Shown here: piece after piece, positions 6,948-14,255 of the stretch
How the letters are laid out: every line of letters starts with the position of its first letter
Numbering within the stretch: position 1 is the stretch's first letter
Assembly (NCBI GenBank): GCA_044375955.1
Contig: JBILLS010000039.1
Location: 1 to 15,681, forward strand
Length of the DNA: 15,681 nt
Source of the DNA: VGCC01 sp044375955
GTDB taxonomy: Bacteria; Actinomycetota; Actinomycetes; S36-B12
Direction of reading: 5' to 3'
Notes under the pieces: model-generated
The model's input: only the letters and a program-made list of their open reading frames with translations
Told to the model about the DNA's origin: nothing
The model's database searches: none
Position numbers and translations under genes: made by a program

Positions 6948-8552
6948 ATGAGAACTCGCTTGCTCAAGGTCGCCGTCGCGGGCTTTTCCCTAGCCCTGAT
7001 TGGCGTCGTGCTCCCGCAAGCGGCCGCCAACGCCGCGACGGGGACAAATTGTTCCATCAAGAATCAGTTGGCAAATTCCAATTGCCAGGCAGTCGTCATG
7101 GCGACGGTCTCCAAGGTTGCGAATCTGGACCCGATGAAGCCGCGCGCCGTAACCGACTACCAGGTGGCCTATCCCATCCAGGGTCTGCTCTGGCGCTTCG
7201 ATGAGAACCTCATCCCGCGCATGGACCTGGTGGCCAAGCAGGATGTCGCCAAGGACGGCCTGTCGATCTTCCAGGTCCTGAAGCCGGGTCTGAAGTACTC
7301 GGATGGCACCCCGTTGGTGGCGCAGGACGTCGTGACCGCCTGGCAGAAGCAGGTGGAAGCTAAGCAGTCCGCCGCATTCTTCGCCAAGGTTGCCAACGTC
7401 GTGGCCACCAGCCCGACCACAGTGACCTGGACGCTGAAGACGCCGATGCCGGACTTCAACTGGTTGATGGCGAACCAGTCGATGTTCCTGAACCCCACCG
7501 AGAAGCTCAAGGATCCGACCTACTGGTCGAAGCCGGTGAGCGCTGGTCCCATGATGATTCAGTCGTGGACCCCGGGTGCAGATCAGATGGTCCAGGTGGC
7601 GAACCCGAATTACTGGGCGAAGCCGAAGGTCCAGCAGATCACCTACGTGGCGATTCCGGATGCGGCTACCCGCAAGCTCGCTCTGCAGTCGGGCCAGGTC
7701 GATTACGTCTTCGACCTCGCGTACCAGGGTGTGCAGGATCTGGACAAGAACACGATCAAGTGGTGGGCGCATGCACTTCCGGGCACCTACCAGCTCACGA
7801 CCAACATGACGAAGACGAATTTGCCGATGTTCAACGCAAAGAACCGTCAGGCTGTCTCTGCGGCCATCGATCGTCAGAAGGTCGCGAAGGTCGCGTTCTT
7901 TGGGACGGTTCTTCCGTCCTGTGCCCAGACGTTCATCAAGGGCAACCCGTACCACCAGTGCGTGCTGCCCAATGATGGTAAGCAGGATCTGGCGCTGGCC
8001 AGGAAGTTGCTCGCCGAGGCCGGCAACCCGAATGGGTTCAGCTTCGAAACCATCGTCTGGGCACGTCCGGGTTGGCCTGAGGCCGCTCAGATCATTGCTC
8101 AGGATCTGGCTCAGGTTGGAATCACGATGAAGATCACCGTCAAGCAGGACACGGTGGCCATCGCGGACCTCAACTCGGGTAACTACGAGGTGCAGTTCTC
8201 GGGTAACAACGCCCCGACTCCGTACCTCCAGCTGGCCAACTGGTTCGGTCCGGGCGGTGCCTGGCAGAACTGGTCCAAGGTCAACGATCCGGGCCTGGTT
8301 GCGGCTATCGACACCCTGGGTTCAGCGATGAATCCGACGGCTGCAAAGAACGCCCTCAAGGCTGCGAACGTCGCTGCCTACAACAGCTCGGTGCATATCC
8401 CGATCGCTGACCGTGCAGTTATCTCAGGCACGCGTCTCCCGGCCGGGTTGCTGAGCGCAACGATCCCCGGTGAGTGGCTGTACGTGGCCACGACTCCTCT
8501 GCTGAGCACCCAGAGGGGTCCGGCCGGGTTCAACACCGGAGCAAAGAGCTAG
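6948..8552 (+). CDS. ABC transporter solute-binding protein, family 5 (DppA/OppA-like)
   Basis: A 534-residue extracellular binding protein of the peptide/nickel/oligosaccharide class, which captures substrate for the two permeases downstream. Residues 1-29 form a signal peptide: MRTRLLK, a hydrophobic core, then AAANA with probable signal peptidase I cleavage after Ala29. No lipobox Cys follows directly; the first Cys is 35, after AATGTN, which does not fit L-x-x-C. YSDGTPL (117-123) is the family-5 signature. Cys35/Cys46 and Cys325/Cys338 could form two disulfides in the exported protein. The ATG at 6948 is preceded by GAAAGG. It is first gene of the importer operon, following operator candidate B, and is followed by three hairpins, the usual arrangement for expressing binding protein in excess. 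The ligand is unknown; the pathway genes favour a sugar-derived compound over peptides (inference). Confidence 0.93.
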   Translation: MRTRLLKVAVAGFSLALIGVVLPQAAANAATGTNCSIKNQLANSNCQAVVMATVSKVANLDPMKPRAVTDYQVAYPIQGLLWRFDENLIPRMDLVAKQDVAKDGLSIFQVLKPGLKYSDGTPLVAQDVVTAWQKQVEAKQSAAFFAKVANVVATSPTTVTWTLKTPMPDFNWLMANQSMFLNPTEKLKDPTYWSKPVSAGPMMIQSWTPGADQMVQVANPNYWAKPKVQQITYVAIPDAATRKLALQSGQVDYVFDLAYQGVQDLDKNTIKWWAHALPGTYQLTTNMTKTNLPMFNAKNRQAVSAAIDRQKVAKVAFFGTVLPSCAQTFIKGNPYHQCVLPNDGKQDLALARKLLAEAGNPNGFSFETIVWARPGWPEAAQIIAQDLAQVGITMKITVKQDTVAIADLNSGNYEVQFSGNNAPTPYLQLANWFGPGGAWQNWSKVNDPGLVAAIDTLGSAMNPTAAKNALKAANVAAYNSSVHIPIADRAVISGTRLPAGLLSATIPGEWLYVATTPLLSTQRGPAGFNTGAKS

Positions 8553-8554
8553 AC

Positions 8555-8570
8555 CGCGGAGACTTCCGCG
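8555..8570 (+). other. Small hairpin just after the binding-protein stop
   Basis: CGCGGA (8555-8560) pairs with TCCGCG (8565-8570) around a four-base GACT loop, giving a six-pair, GC-rich stem. It is the first of three consecutive hairpins before the first permease. Confidence 0.55.
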
Positions 8571-8572
8571 TA

Positions 8573-8608
8573 GGTGGGCGGGCCGATTCTCGGATCGGTC
8601 CGCCCACC
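8573..8608 (+). terminator. Strong stem-loop between binding protein and permeases (attenuator or 3' stabiliser)
   Basis: A 15-pair stem: 8573-8587 pairs with 8594-8608, with a single G-U pair and a six-base loop. No T run follows, so it is not a classical intrinsic terminator. In importer operons such stems commonly protect the binding-protein message from 3' decay or partly stop transcription, lowering permease levels. Which of these applies cannot be decided from sequence alone. Confidence 0.75.
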
Positions 8609-8610
8609 GC

Positions 8611-8624
8611 TCCCACGAGTGGGA
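8611..8624 (+). other. Third small hairpin
   Basis: TCCCA (8611-8615) pairs with TGGGA (8620-8624) across a CGAG loop, three bases after the large stem. It may stack with it or compete for pairing. Confidence 0.4.
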
Positions 8625-8685
8625 TTGCACGATGGATGTTCACTTCCAATTGGCGGCGCTGGCCGCCTGATGAGGAGATCGACGA

Positions 8686-9702
8686 GTGACGGCTCAGTCG
8701 CCCACTACGGATGCAGAATCCGCGGTGACGGAATCAGGACACGGGGATGGGCCCCGTCCCCAGTCAGCAGGGGAGAAGATCCTCCGGCGTACCGGTCGAG
8801 CGATCATCGTGGCCTTCTGGGTCATGGTCGTGGCCTTCATGCTCATCCGCCTCTCACCGGGCGATCCGGTTACAGCGGCTCTGGGCGGTGACGCCGCTCC
8901 CGAAACCGTCGAAGCCCTGCGCAAGACCCTCGGACTCGACGTCGATCCCTTGACCCAGTTCTGGCAGTACTTCACCGGCTTGTTCCAGGGGGATCTGGGA
9001 GCATCCCTCATCTCAGGAATTCCCGTCACGGAGATGCTGCGCACGAATCTGCCCGTGACGCTCTGGTTGATCTTGACGACCGTCGTGATGACACTCGTCA
9101 TATCGATTCCGCTCGCCATGTTCATCGCGCTCGCCCGCATTCCGGGCCTTCCCTATGTCTTCCGCACGCTGACGGCGATCGGGCTCGCACTGCCCTCGTT
9201 CCTCGTGGCGCTGATCCTGCTCTACCAATTCGGACTCGTGTGGGGAATCGCGCCCATCTTCGGTTACGACCCGACGTTCCCGGCGAACATGCAGTACTTG
9301 TGGTTGCCCTCCCTCGTGAACTGCGTGGTGTTGGTGCCTGTCCTCTCTCGCGTTCTCTACAGCTCGATCCTGGACACCCTCGATGAGGAGTTTGTCGAGA
9401 CGGGCGTGATCCGTGGAGTCCGATCGTTCCGGTTCTACTGGTTCTATGTTCTGCGTCCCTCACTCGCCCCAACCGTGGTCCTGCTGAGCTACATGATGGG
9501 TGTGATGGTGGGCTCCACCGTGATCCTCGAGATCATCTTCGCGCTGCCCGGTATTGGCCGGGAGCTCGTGACCGCGGTCACGATGCGTGACTATCCGGTG
9601 GTGCAAGGCATCATCCTGGTCTTCGGCATCCTCGTCGTGTTCCTGAGCCTGATTGGTGACATCGTGGCGAGCATCCTCGATCCGCGGGTGAAGCTGACAT
9701 GA
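8686..9702 (+). CDS. ABC transporter permease, DppB/OppB type
   Basis: A 338-residue inner-membrane permease with about six hydrophobic segments (roughly 38-56, 122-149, 160-182, 206-224, 262-283, 305-326). RLSPGDPV (55-62) after the first segment is typical of DppB proteins. The cytoplasmic EAA loop lies near 235-260 (EFVETGVIRG, then YVLRP), and FALPGIG at 285-291 is another family mark. An unusual hydrophilic stretch of about 30 residues precedes the first segment. The start is GTG at 8686, preceded by GAGGAG eight bases upstream. It ends in an ATGA overlap with the second permease. It forms the membrane channel with that protein, driven by the two ATPases; substrate as for the binding protein. 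Confidence 0.95.
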   Translation: MTAQSPTTDAESAVTESGHGDGPRPQSAGEKILRRTGRAIIVAFWVMVVAFMLIRLSPGDPVTAALGGDAAPETVEALRKTLGLDVDPLTQFWQYFTGLFQGDLGASLISGIPVTEMLRTNLPVTLWLILTTVVMTLVISIPLAMFIALARIPGLPYVFRTLTAIGLALPSFLVALILLYQFGLVWGIAPIFGYDPTFPANMQYLWLPSLVNCVVLVPVLSRVLYSSILDTLDEEFVETGVIRGVRSFRFYWFYVLRPSLAPTVVLLSYMMGVMVGSTVILEIIFALPGIGRELVTAVTMRDYPVVQGIILVFGILVVFLSLIGDIVASILDPRVKLT

Positions 9703-10586
9703 CCCTCGTCGGTGCAGGAACTGCAGACTGGTTCGATGTCGAGGGCACTGTCCCTACGCCTAAAAAGGCGCGTCGACTGAAGGACGGCACGGTCGGCCTC
9801 GTCGTTGGGCTGGTGATGTTGATCCTGCTCCTGATCATGGGCTTCCTCGTGCCCCTGCTGTCGCCGTACACGATCGAAGAGTCGATCGACATGCCGTTCC
9901 TCCCCCCGTCCAGCACCTTCTGGTTTGGAACCGATGGGCTGGGGCGCGACGTGTTCCTTCGGGTCTTTGATGCGGTCTATCTCGACCTGGGGGTAGCCCT
10001 TCTGGGTGTGATGATCCCCTTCGCCATCGGCACCATCGTGGGAATCGGCCTCGCGGTGAGTCGAAGCAAGGTTCTCAACGGGATCGTTGGTTCGATCATC
10101 GATGGCATCAACGCTTTCCCGCTGCTGGTTCTGGCGATTGCCTTAATCGCACTCTTGGGGCCCGGCCTGCAGAGTGTCGTCATTGCCCTGTCCCTCACGA
10201 ACTGGGCACGATACGCGCGGCTCGCGCGGACACGGGCGATGGTCGTCAAGCAGCAGGGCTACATCGAGGCGGCACAAACCCTGGGCTACTCCAAGCCGCG
10301 CATCCTCTTCAAGCACCTCGTTCCCAACGTGTCCTCGGAGACAACCGCATACGCGCTCAGCGACTTGATTCTCGTGATCCTGCTTATCGCAGGCCTCTCC
10401 TTCCTCGGCCTCGGCGCGCAACCGCCGACCGCCGAGTGGGGCGCCATGATCAGCGATGGCCGCCCGACGTTCCAGATTGCGTGGTGGCCGGTGATCTTCC
10501 CGGGCCTGGCGCTTTGCTGGGCGGGTGTGTCCCTCTCCTTTATCGCTGAGGGCCTCACCCGGCGCGAGCGGGATGTGAAGTCATGA
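9699..10586 (+). CDS. ABC transporter permease, DppC/OppC type
   Basis: A 295-residue second permease of the importer. The N-terminal cytoplasmic tail (1-30) leads to the first membrane segment (31-55). FGTDGLGRD (76-84) is the family signature, the EAA loop is Y188-I-E-A-A to VPN210, and LSFLGLGAQPPTAEWG (233-248) is highly characteristic of DppC. Start ATG at 9699 overlaps the previous stop by four bases, and its own stop overlaps the next ATG the same way. These overlaps indicate coupled synthesis of the two channel halves and the first ATPase. No deviation from the family is seen. Confidence 0.95.
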   Translation: MTLVGAGTADWFDVEGTVPTPKKARRLKDGTVGLVVGLVMLILLLIMGFLVPLLSPYTIEESIDMPFLPPSSTFWFGTDGLGRDVFLRVFDAVYLDLGVALLGVMIPFAIGTIVGIGLAVSRSKVLNGIVGSIIDGINAFPLLVLAIALIALLGPGLQSVVIALSLTNWARYARLARTRAMVVKQQGYIEAAQTLGYSKPRILFKHLVPNVSSETTAYALSDLILVILLIAGLSFLGLGAQPPTAEWGAMISDGRPTFQIAWWPVIFPGLALCWAGVSLSFIAEGLTRRERDVKS

Positions 10587-11605
10587 GCGTGAACCCCGTT
10601 TCCGGCGTATCTCCGGATTCCCTTGTCGAGATCCGCGACCTCGTGATCGGTATCCAGCGGACGCGCAAGGACCGGCTCATCATCGTGGATAGCGCGAACT
10701 TTGATATCCGTCGTGCGGAGATCCTCGGCCTGGTCGGTGAGTCGGGCTCCGGCAAGACGATGGTGTGCCGCAGCCTCATCGGGACCCTGAAGCGGCGGAG
10801 TGCCTCGATATTCGCGGGATCGATCATGTTCGATGGCATGGATCTTGCGAACCTCGATGAGCGCCAGTGGCGTCCGGTGCGCGGAAATCGCATCGGATAC
10901 GTGCCTCAGAGCGCATTGACCGGACCAAACCCGGTGATGACTGTTGGAAAGCAACTGGGTGAAGCCGTCCGTCGTAACCGCAAGCGCCAAGAGAAAGACG
11001 TGCGCAAGCGGGTCATGGAGTTGCTCGACCTCGTGCACATACGCCGCCCGGAAGTCGTCTACGACCAGTACCCCTTCCAGTTGTCCGGTGGTATGCGTCA
11101 GCGCGTCATGATCGCCGCGGCCATCGCACAGGATCCCGACATCGTGGTCGCGGATGAGCCCACGACAGGTTTGGACGTGACCGTCCAGGCCGAGATCATG
11201 AAACTACTTCAGGAGATCCGCTCGGAGTTCAAGATGTCCGTGGTCCTGGTGTCCCACGACTTAGCCTTGATCGATGAGGTGTGTGATCGTCTCGTGGTCA
11301 TGCATGCAGGTACATGCGTCGAAGTGGGGACGGTCTCCGACGTGGCACGGACTCCGTTGCATCCGTACACGATCGCCCTCAACCGTTCGAGGATCGACAT
11401 TGCGACCCCGGGTGCGCCCCTGGTCACGATCAAGGGCAACCCACCTGCAGTGGGGGAGTGGCCTCCCGGGTGCAGGTTCGCCGAACGTTGCGACTTCGTG
11501 CAGGACGACTGCACGGTGGGACGGAATCCCGCGCTCGTCGAAGTCAGGCCGGCGCACTGGAGCGCATGCCTCCACACGGAACTGCTGGGAGGCACTCGTG
11601 AGTGA
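10583..11605 (+). CDS. ABC transporter ATP-binding protein, DppD/OppD type
   Basis: A 340-residue ATPase powering the importer at the cytoplasmic membrane face. Walker A GESGSGKT (52-59), Q-loop Q109, signature LSGGMRQR (168-175 region), Walker B with DEP at 191-193, and switch His225 are all intact. The C-terminal oligopeptide-type extension is present: HPYT near 260, then Cys297, Cys303, Cys310 and Cys329. This four-cysteine pattern is typical of OppD/DppD proteins and in studied members can hold an iron-sulfur cluster. Start ATG overlaps the preceding stop (ATGA). The gene overlaps the second ATPase start by eight bases. Confidence 0.95.
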   Translation: MSVNPVSGVSPDSLVEIRDLVIGIQRTRKDRLIIVDSANFDIRRAEILGLVGESGSGKTMVCRSLIGTLKRRSASIFAGSIMFDGMDLANLDERQWRPVRGNRIGYVPQSALTGPNPVMTVGKQLGEAVRRNRKRQEKDVRKRVMELLDLVHIRRPEVVYDQYPFQLSGGMRQRVMIAAAIAQDPDIVVADEPTTGLDVTVQAEIMKLLQEIRSEFKMSVVLVSHDLALIDEVCDRLVVMHAGTCVEVGTVSDVARTPLHPYTIALNRSRIDIATPGAPLVTIKGNPPAVGEWPPGCRFAERCDFVQDDCTVGRNPALVEVRPAHWSACLHTELLGGTRE

Positions 11606-12383
11606 CGCGCTGATTGAGGCACGTGACGTCTCGGTGACATTCGGTTCCGGATCCCGAGCCGTCCGTGCGGTCCGCGGGGTCTCGCTGCACATTGATCAGG
11701 GCGAGGCCGTTGGCATCGTAGGGGAATCCGGAAGTGGGAAGTCGACGCTCGCGCGCGTACTTGCGGGTCTCCAGCGGCCCGATTCCGGTGAGGTGCTTTT
11801 CGATGGCGAAAACATCTATCAGCGCGGCAAGGCCTACCGCGGTGACAAGCGGCGGCTCGTCCAGATGGTGTTTCAGGACCCTTACGGGAGTCTCAATCCC
11901 CGTATCACCGCGCTGTCCGCTGTGTCGGAGGCCGTGCGTGTGCATGGGGCCGGTTCCCGAGCCGATGCAATCGCTCGAAGCCTCGATCTGCTTGCCCAGA
12001 TGGGCATCAGTGAGCGTGATGCTAAGAAGAAGCCCCGCCAGTTATCTGGTGGTCAGCGTCAACGCGTCAGCGTCGCTCGAGCCTTATCCGCCCAACCCGC
12101 GGTTCTTCTCGCGGACGAACCTACCTCTGCCATTGACCAGAGTGCGCAGGCCCAACTCCTGAACCTCTTCCAGGGTCTGCTCGATGGTGGCTTGTCGATC
12201 GCGCTGGTATCCCACGACCTGGGCGTCATCCGGTATCTCACACAGCGGGTCTACGTGATGAAGGATGGTGAATTCGTCGAGAGCGGACCGACGATCGAGG
12301 TCTTCGACAATCCCACCCAGGACTACACCAAGAAGCTGATCGCATCGATTCCGGGCCGCGAACTCCGCAAGGCCAGGACGTGA
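11598..12383 (+). CDS. ABC transporter ATP-binding protein, DppF/NikE type, short form
   Basis: A 261-residue second ATPase of the importer. Walker A GESGSGKS (42-49), Q-loop Q93, signature LSGGQRQR (149-156), Walker B LLADEP (170-175) and switch His207 are all present. The D-loop region reads DEPTSAID rather than the common DEPTSALD. The protein stops shortly after the nucleotide-binding domain. It lacks the cysteine-containing C-terminal extension of most DppF proteins and is about NikE length, so the ATPase pair is asymmetric. The frame is open far upstream, but that part lies inside the previous gene in another frame. The GTG at 11598 has GGGAGG ahead and begins the conserved domain. Its stop overlaps the aldolase GTG by four bases. 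Confidence 0.94.
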   Translation: MSDALIEARDVSVTFGSGSRAVRAVRGVSLHIDQGEAVGIVGESGSGKSTLARVLAGLQRPDSGEVLFDGENIYQRGKAYRGDKRRLVQMVFQDPYGSLNPRITALSAVSEAVRVHGAGSRADAIARSLDLLAQMGISERDAKKKPRQLSGGQRQRVSVARALSAQPAVLLADEPTSAIDQSAQAQLLNLFQGLLDGGLSIALVSHDLGVIRYLTQRVYVMKDGEFVESGPTIEVFDNPTQDYTKKLIASIPGRELRKART

Positions 12384-13171
12384 CCGCTCCGCACAGGGGA
12401 AGGCTCCGATCCCTCCTTACGAAGGGCACCACGGCATTTGGGACGGGAATTGCCCTACCCCACCCCTACGCGGTGGAACAGGTGGCCAAGTCGGGTTTCG
12501 ACTGGGTCTTCATCGATATGCAGCATGGTCTCTCGACGTACCACGATCTGCCGGGGCTGTGCGTGATCCTCCGTCAGCACGGGGTGACGCCATTGGTGCG
12601 CGTTCCCTACGAGGACAACTCGGGTGCACAGCGGGCGCTTGATGCCGGCGCCGAGGGCATCATCTTCCCGTACATCGAGGACGCCGCATCGGCCCACGCT
12701 GCGGCCATCTCGTGCCGCTACCCACCTGAGGGGATTCGCAGCTTTGGTCCCTACCGGGCCCCCTATGGGGCGGACCTTCCCCATGCCAACTCCGATCTCC
12801 TGTGCCTCGTGATGATCGAGTCGGTCGGCGGCCTCGCCAACGTCGACGCGATTACCAAAACCCCAGGTGTCGATGGAGTCTTCGTAGGGCCGAATGATCT
12901 GTCCATCAGCCTTGGTGGCGGCCCGATCATGGCGAACCTCTATGCGTTGGGTGGCGGGCAGGCACCGGTATCCCCAAAGTTCCAAGAAGCTTTGACCACG
13001 ATCGCGGGTACTGCCCATGCAAACGGAAAATTTGCCGGAATCCAGGTGGGCACGGGTCATGCCGCCGCGCAAGCGGCCTCCGCGGGATTCGACTACGTGG
13101 GCATCGGTGGCGATACGGCGTTCATGCAGGCCGGTGGCGAGGCAGAACTCGCTCACGCACGAAAGGGCTGA
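12380..13171 (+). CDS. HpcH/HpaI-family class II aldolase, DMQHG subgroup
   Basis: A 263-residue metal-dependent aldolase. It has D46-M-Q-H49-G, R74 (LVRVP), CRYPPEGIRS (112-121), and metal ligands E147 (MIES) and D173 (GPNDLS). The Gln before the active His differs from the DTEH aldolase at 4972 but equals the one at 15074. These enzymes cleave 4-hydroxy-2-oxo acids to pyruvate (or a similar keto acid) plus an aldehyde. The GTG at 12380 overlaps the ATPase stop (GTGA), so its translation is coupled to the importer. This is strong context that the importer's substrate feeds an aldol cleavage. It is followed five bases later by a dehydrogenase gene, repeating the aldolase-dehydrogenase order of the minus-strand operon. 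Confidence 0.92.
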   Translation: MTAPHRGRLRSLLTKGTTAFGTGIALPHPYAVEQVAKSGFDWVFIDMQHGLSTYHDLPGLCVILRQHGVTPLVRVPYEDNSGAQRALDAGAEGIIFPYIEDAASAHAAAISCRYPPEGIRSFGPYRAPYGADLPHANSDLLCLVMIESVGGLANVDAITKTPGVDGVFVGPNDLSISLGGGPIMANLYALGGGQAPVSPKFQEALTTIAGTAHANGKFAGIQVGTGHAAAQAASAGFDYVGIGGDTAFMQAGGEAELAHARKG

Positions 13172-13176
13172 TTCCC

Positions 13177-14160
13177 GTGAGTGAAGTTCTCGTTGTGCAT
13201 GTTGCGGCTTCGGCGTTGGAGCCGATCTACTCCGAGATCCTCGCCGCCCTGAACGAGCAGGGCATCGAGTCCGACTTTTTCGACGCGGCAGCACCTCTTG
13301 CGCCCCAGTTCGCCGGGAAGAAGGTCGTGATCGATATCGGAGGGTGGGGCCGTCCCGAACACATAGCAGCCGGTCAGGCTGCCGGTGTGCAGTTGTGGCA
13401 GGTGGTCGGTTACGGGCTGGACCATCTCGCCCTGGAAGAGGTCATGGCCTCCGGAATACCCCTTGCCCGGATCCCGGGGACGTCAACGGCGATCCCACTC
13501 GCGGAGCATGCGATGTTCCTGCTGTTGTCCGTTCTGAAGCAGGCCAACCTTGCGCGACCCGCGCTGATGGAGCAGCACTTCTTCGATGGAGACGCGGGGG
13601 AGTTGCGCAACAAGTCCATGGTGATCCTGGGTGTGGGTGCGAGTGGTCGCGAGCTCGCCCGCATGGCTCGTGGATTCGGCATGCGCGTTGTGGGGGTTGA
13701 CATCATGGATAGTACGTCCGTCGATGTACAGGCGCTGGGGATCGATGCGTATCTCCCGATCTCGAGCCTCGGCCAGGCCCTCGCTCAGGCAGATGTCGTC
13801 TCCATGCACGTGCCGCTGACCAGCCAGACCCGTCACACACTCAACGCGTCGACCTTGGCGCAATTGAAGTCCGGGGCGATTGTCATCAACGTAGCCCGAG
13901 GGCCGCTGATCGACGAGGCCGCCCTGATCGAGGCCCTGCGCTCGGGGCACGTGGCGGGGGCGGGCCTGGATGTCTTCGAGGTCGAGCCTCTTCCGCTGGA
14001 CAGCCCGCTCCTGGGCATGCCGAACGTGGTCGTGACTCCCCACTGGGCTGCGGCGACTCGGGCCACCATGACTCGACGAGCCCACATGGCAGCGGCCAAT
14101 GCTGCGCGCGTGGTGTCCGGGGAGGATCCCGAGTACCGCGTCCTCCCCGAACATCTCTAG
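13177..14160 (+). CDS. D-2-hydroxyacid dehydrogenase, GASxREL subgroup (second paralogue)
   Basis: A 327-residue paralogue of the protein at 5862. The catalytic residues occupy identical positions: Arg241 (NVARG), Glu270 (EVEP) and His289 (TPH). The nucleotide loop reads G152-V-G-A-S-G157 followed by REL, keeping the last Gly that the paralogue lost; Asp175 favours NAD. Shared blocks include PLAPQF (40-45), AIPLAEHA (105-112) and GFGMRV (166-171). The start is GTG at 13177, five bases after the aldolase stop, with GAAAGGG upstream. It is probably the last gene of the importer operon, with the GntR gene following after 95 bases. It likely reduces or oxidises the keto acid or a chain-end product of the aldolase reaction (inference). 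Confidence 0.92.
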   Translation: MSEVLVVHVAASALEPIYSEILAALNEQGIESDFFDAAAPLAPQFAGKKVVIDIGGWGRPEHIAAGQAAGVQLWQVVGYGLDHLALEEVMASGIPLARIPGTSTAIPLAEHAMFLLLSVLKQANLARPALMEQHFFDGDAGELRNKSMVILGVGASGRELARMARGFGMRVVGVDIMDSTSVDVQALGIDAYLPISSLGQALAQADVVSMHVPLTSQTRHTLNASTLAQLKSGAIVINVARGPLIDEAALIEALRSGHVAGAGLDVFEVEPLPLDSPLLGMPNVVVTPHWAAATRATMTRRAHMAAANAARVVSGEDPEYRVLPEHL

Positions 14161-14177
14161 GTAATTTCCCAGGTTGC

Positions 14178-14206
14178 TTGGCGGGCTTCCCCCGGGCGGT
14201 CATACT
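14178..14206 (+). promoter_or_regulatory. Possible promoter of the GntR gene
   Basis: TTGGCG (14178-14183) and CATACT (14201-14206) are separated by 17 bases, each matching four of six consensus positions. The 95-base gap after the dehydrogenase gene makes a separate promoter likely. No copy of the TGTTGACAA element is present, so autoregulation through it is not indicated. Confidence 0.3.
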
Positions 14207-14255
14207 TGGGGCCGAGGGGATGGGGAGCCGTCCCTGGAAGGTCTCTGGAGGGGCA

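Noticed and set aside
6990..7955. 321-codon open frame on the minus strand inside the binding-protein gene
   Set aside because: A GC-rich antisense shadow: low-complexity Arg/His/Leu composition, no recognisable domain, wholly inside a clear gene.
10286..11038. 250-codon minus-strand frame across the permease-ATPase junction
   Set aside because: It is opposite strongly conserved ABC genes and has shadow-like composition.
13481..13490. GTCAAC inside the dehydrogenase gene as a further operator
   Set aside because: Only six bases match, within coding sequence, with no second half-site.
14178..14255. Longer GntR start at TTG 14178 or ATG 14220
   Set aside because: The extra residues have no family similarity; the G-rich site before 14220 abuts the ATG, while GTG 14256 has a well-placed GGAGGGG.
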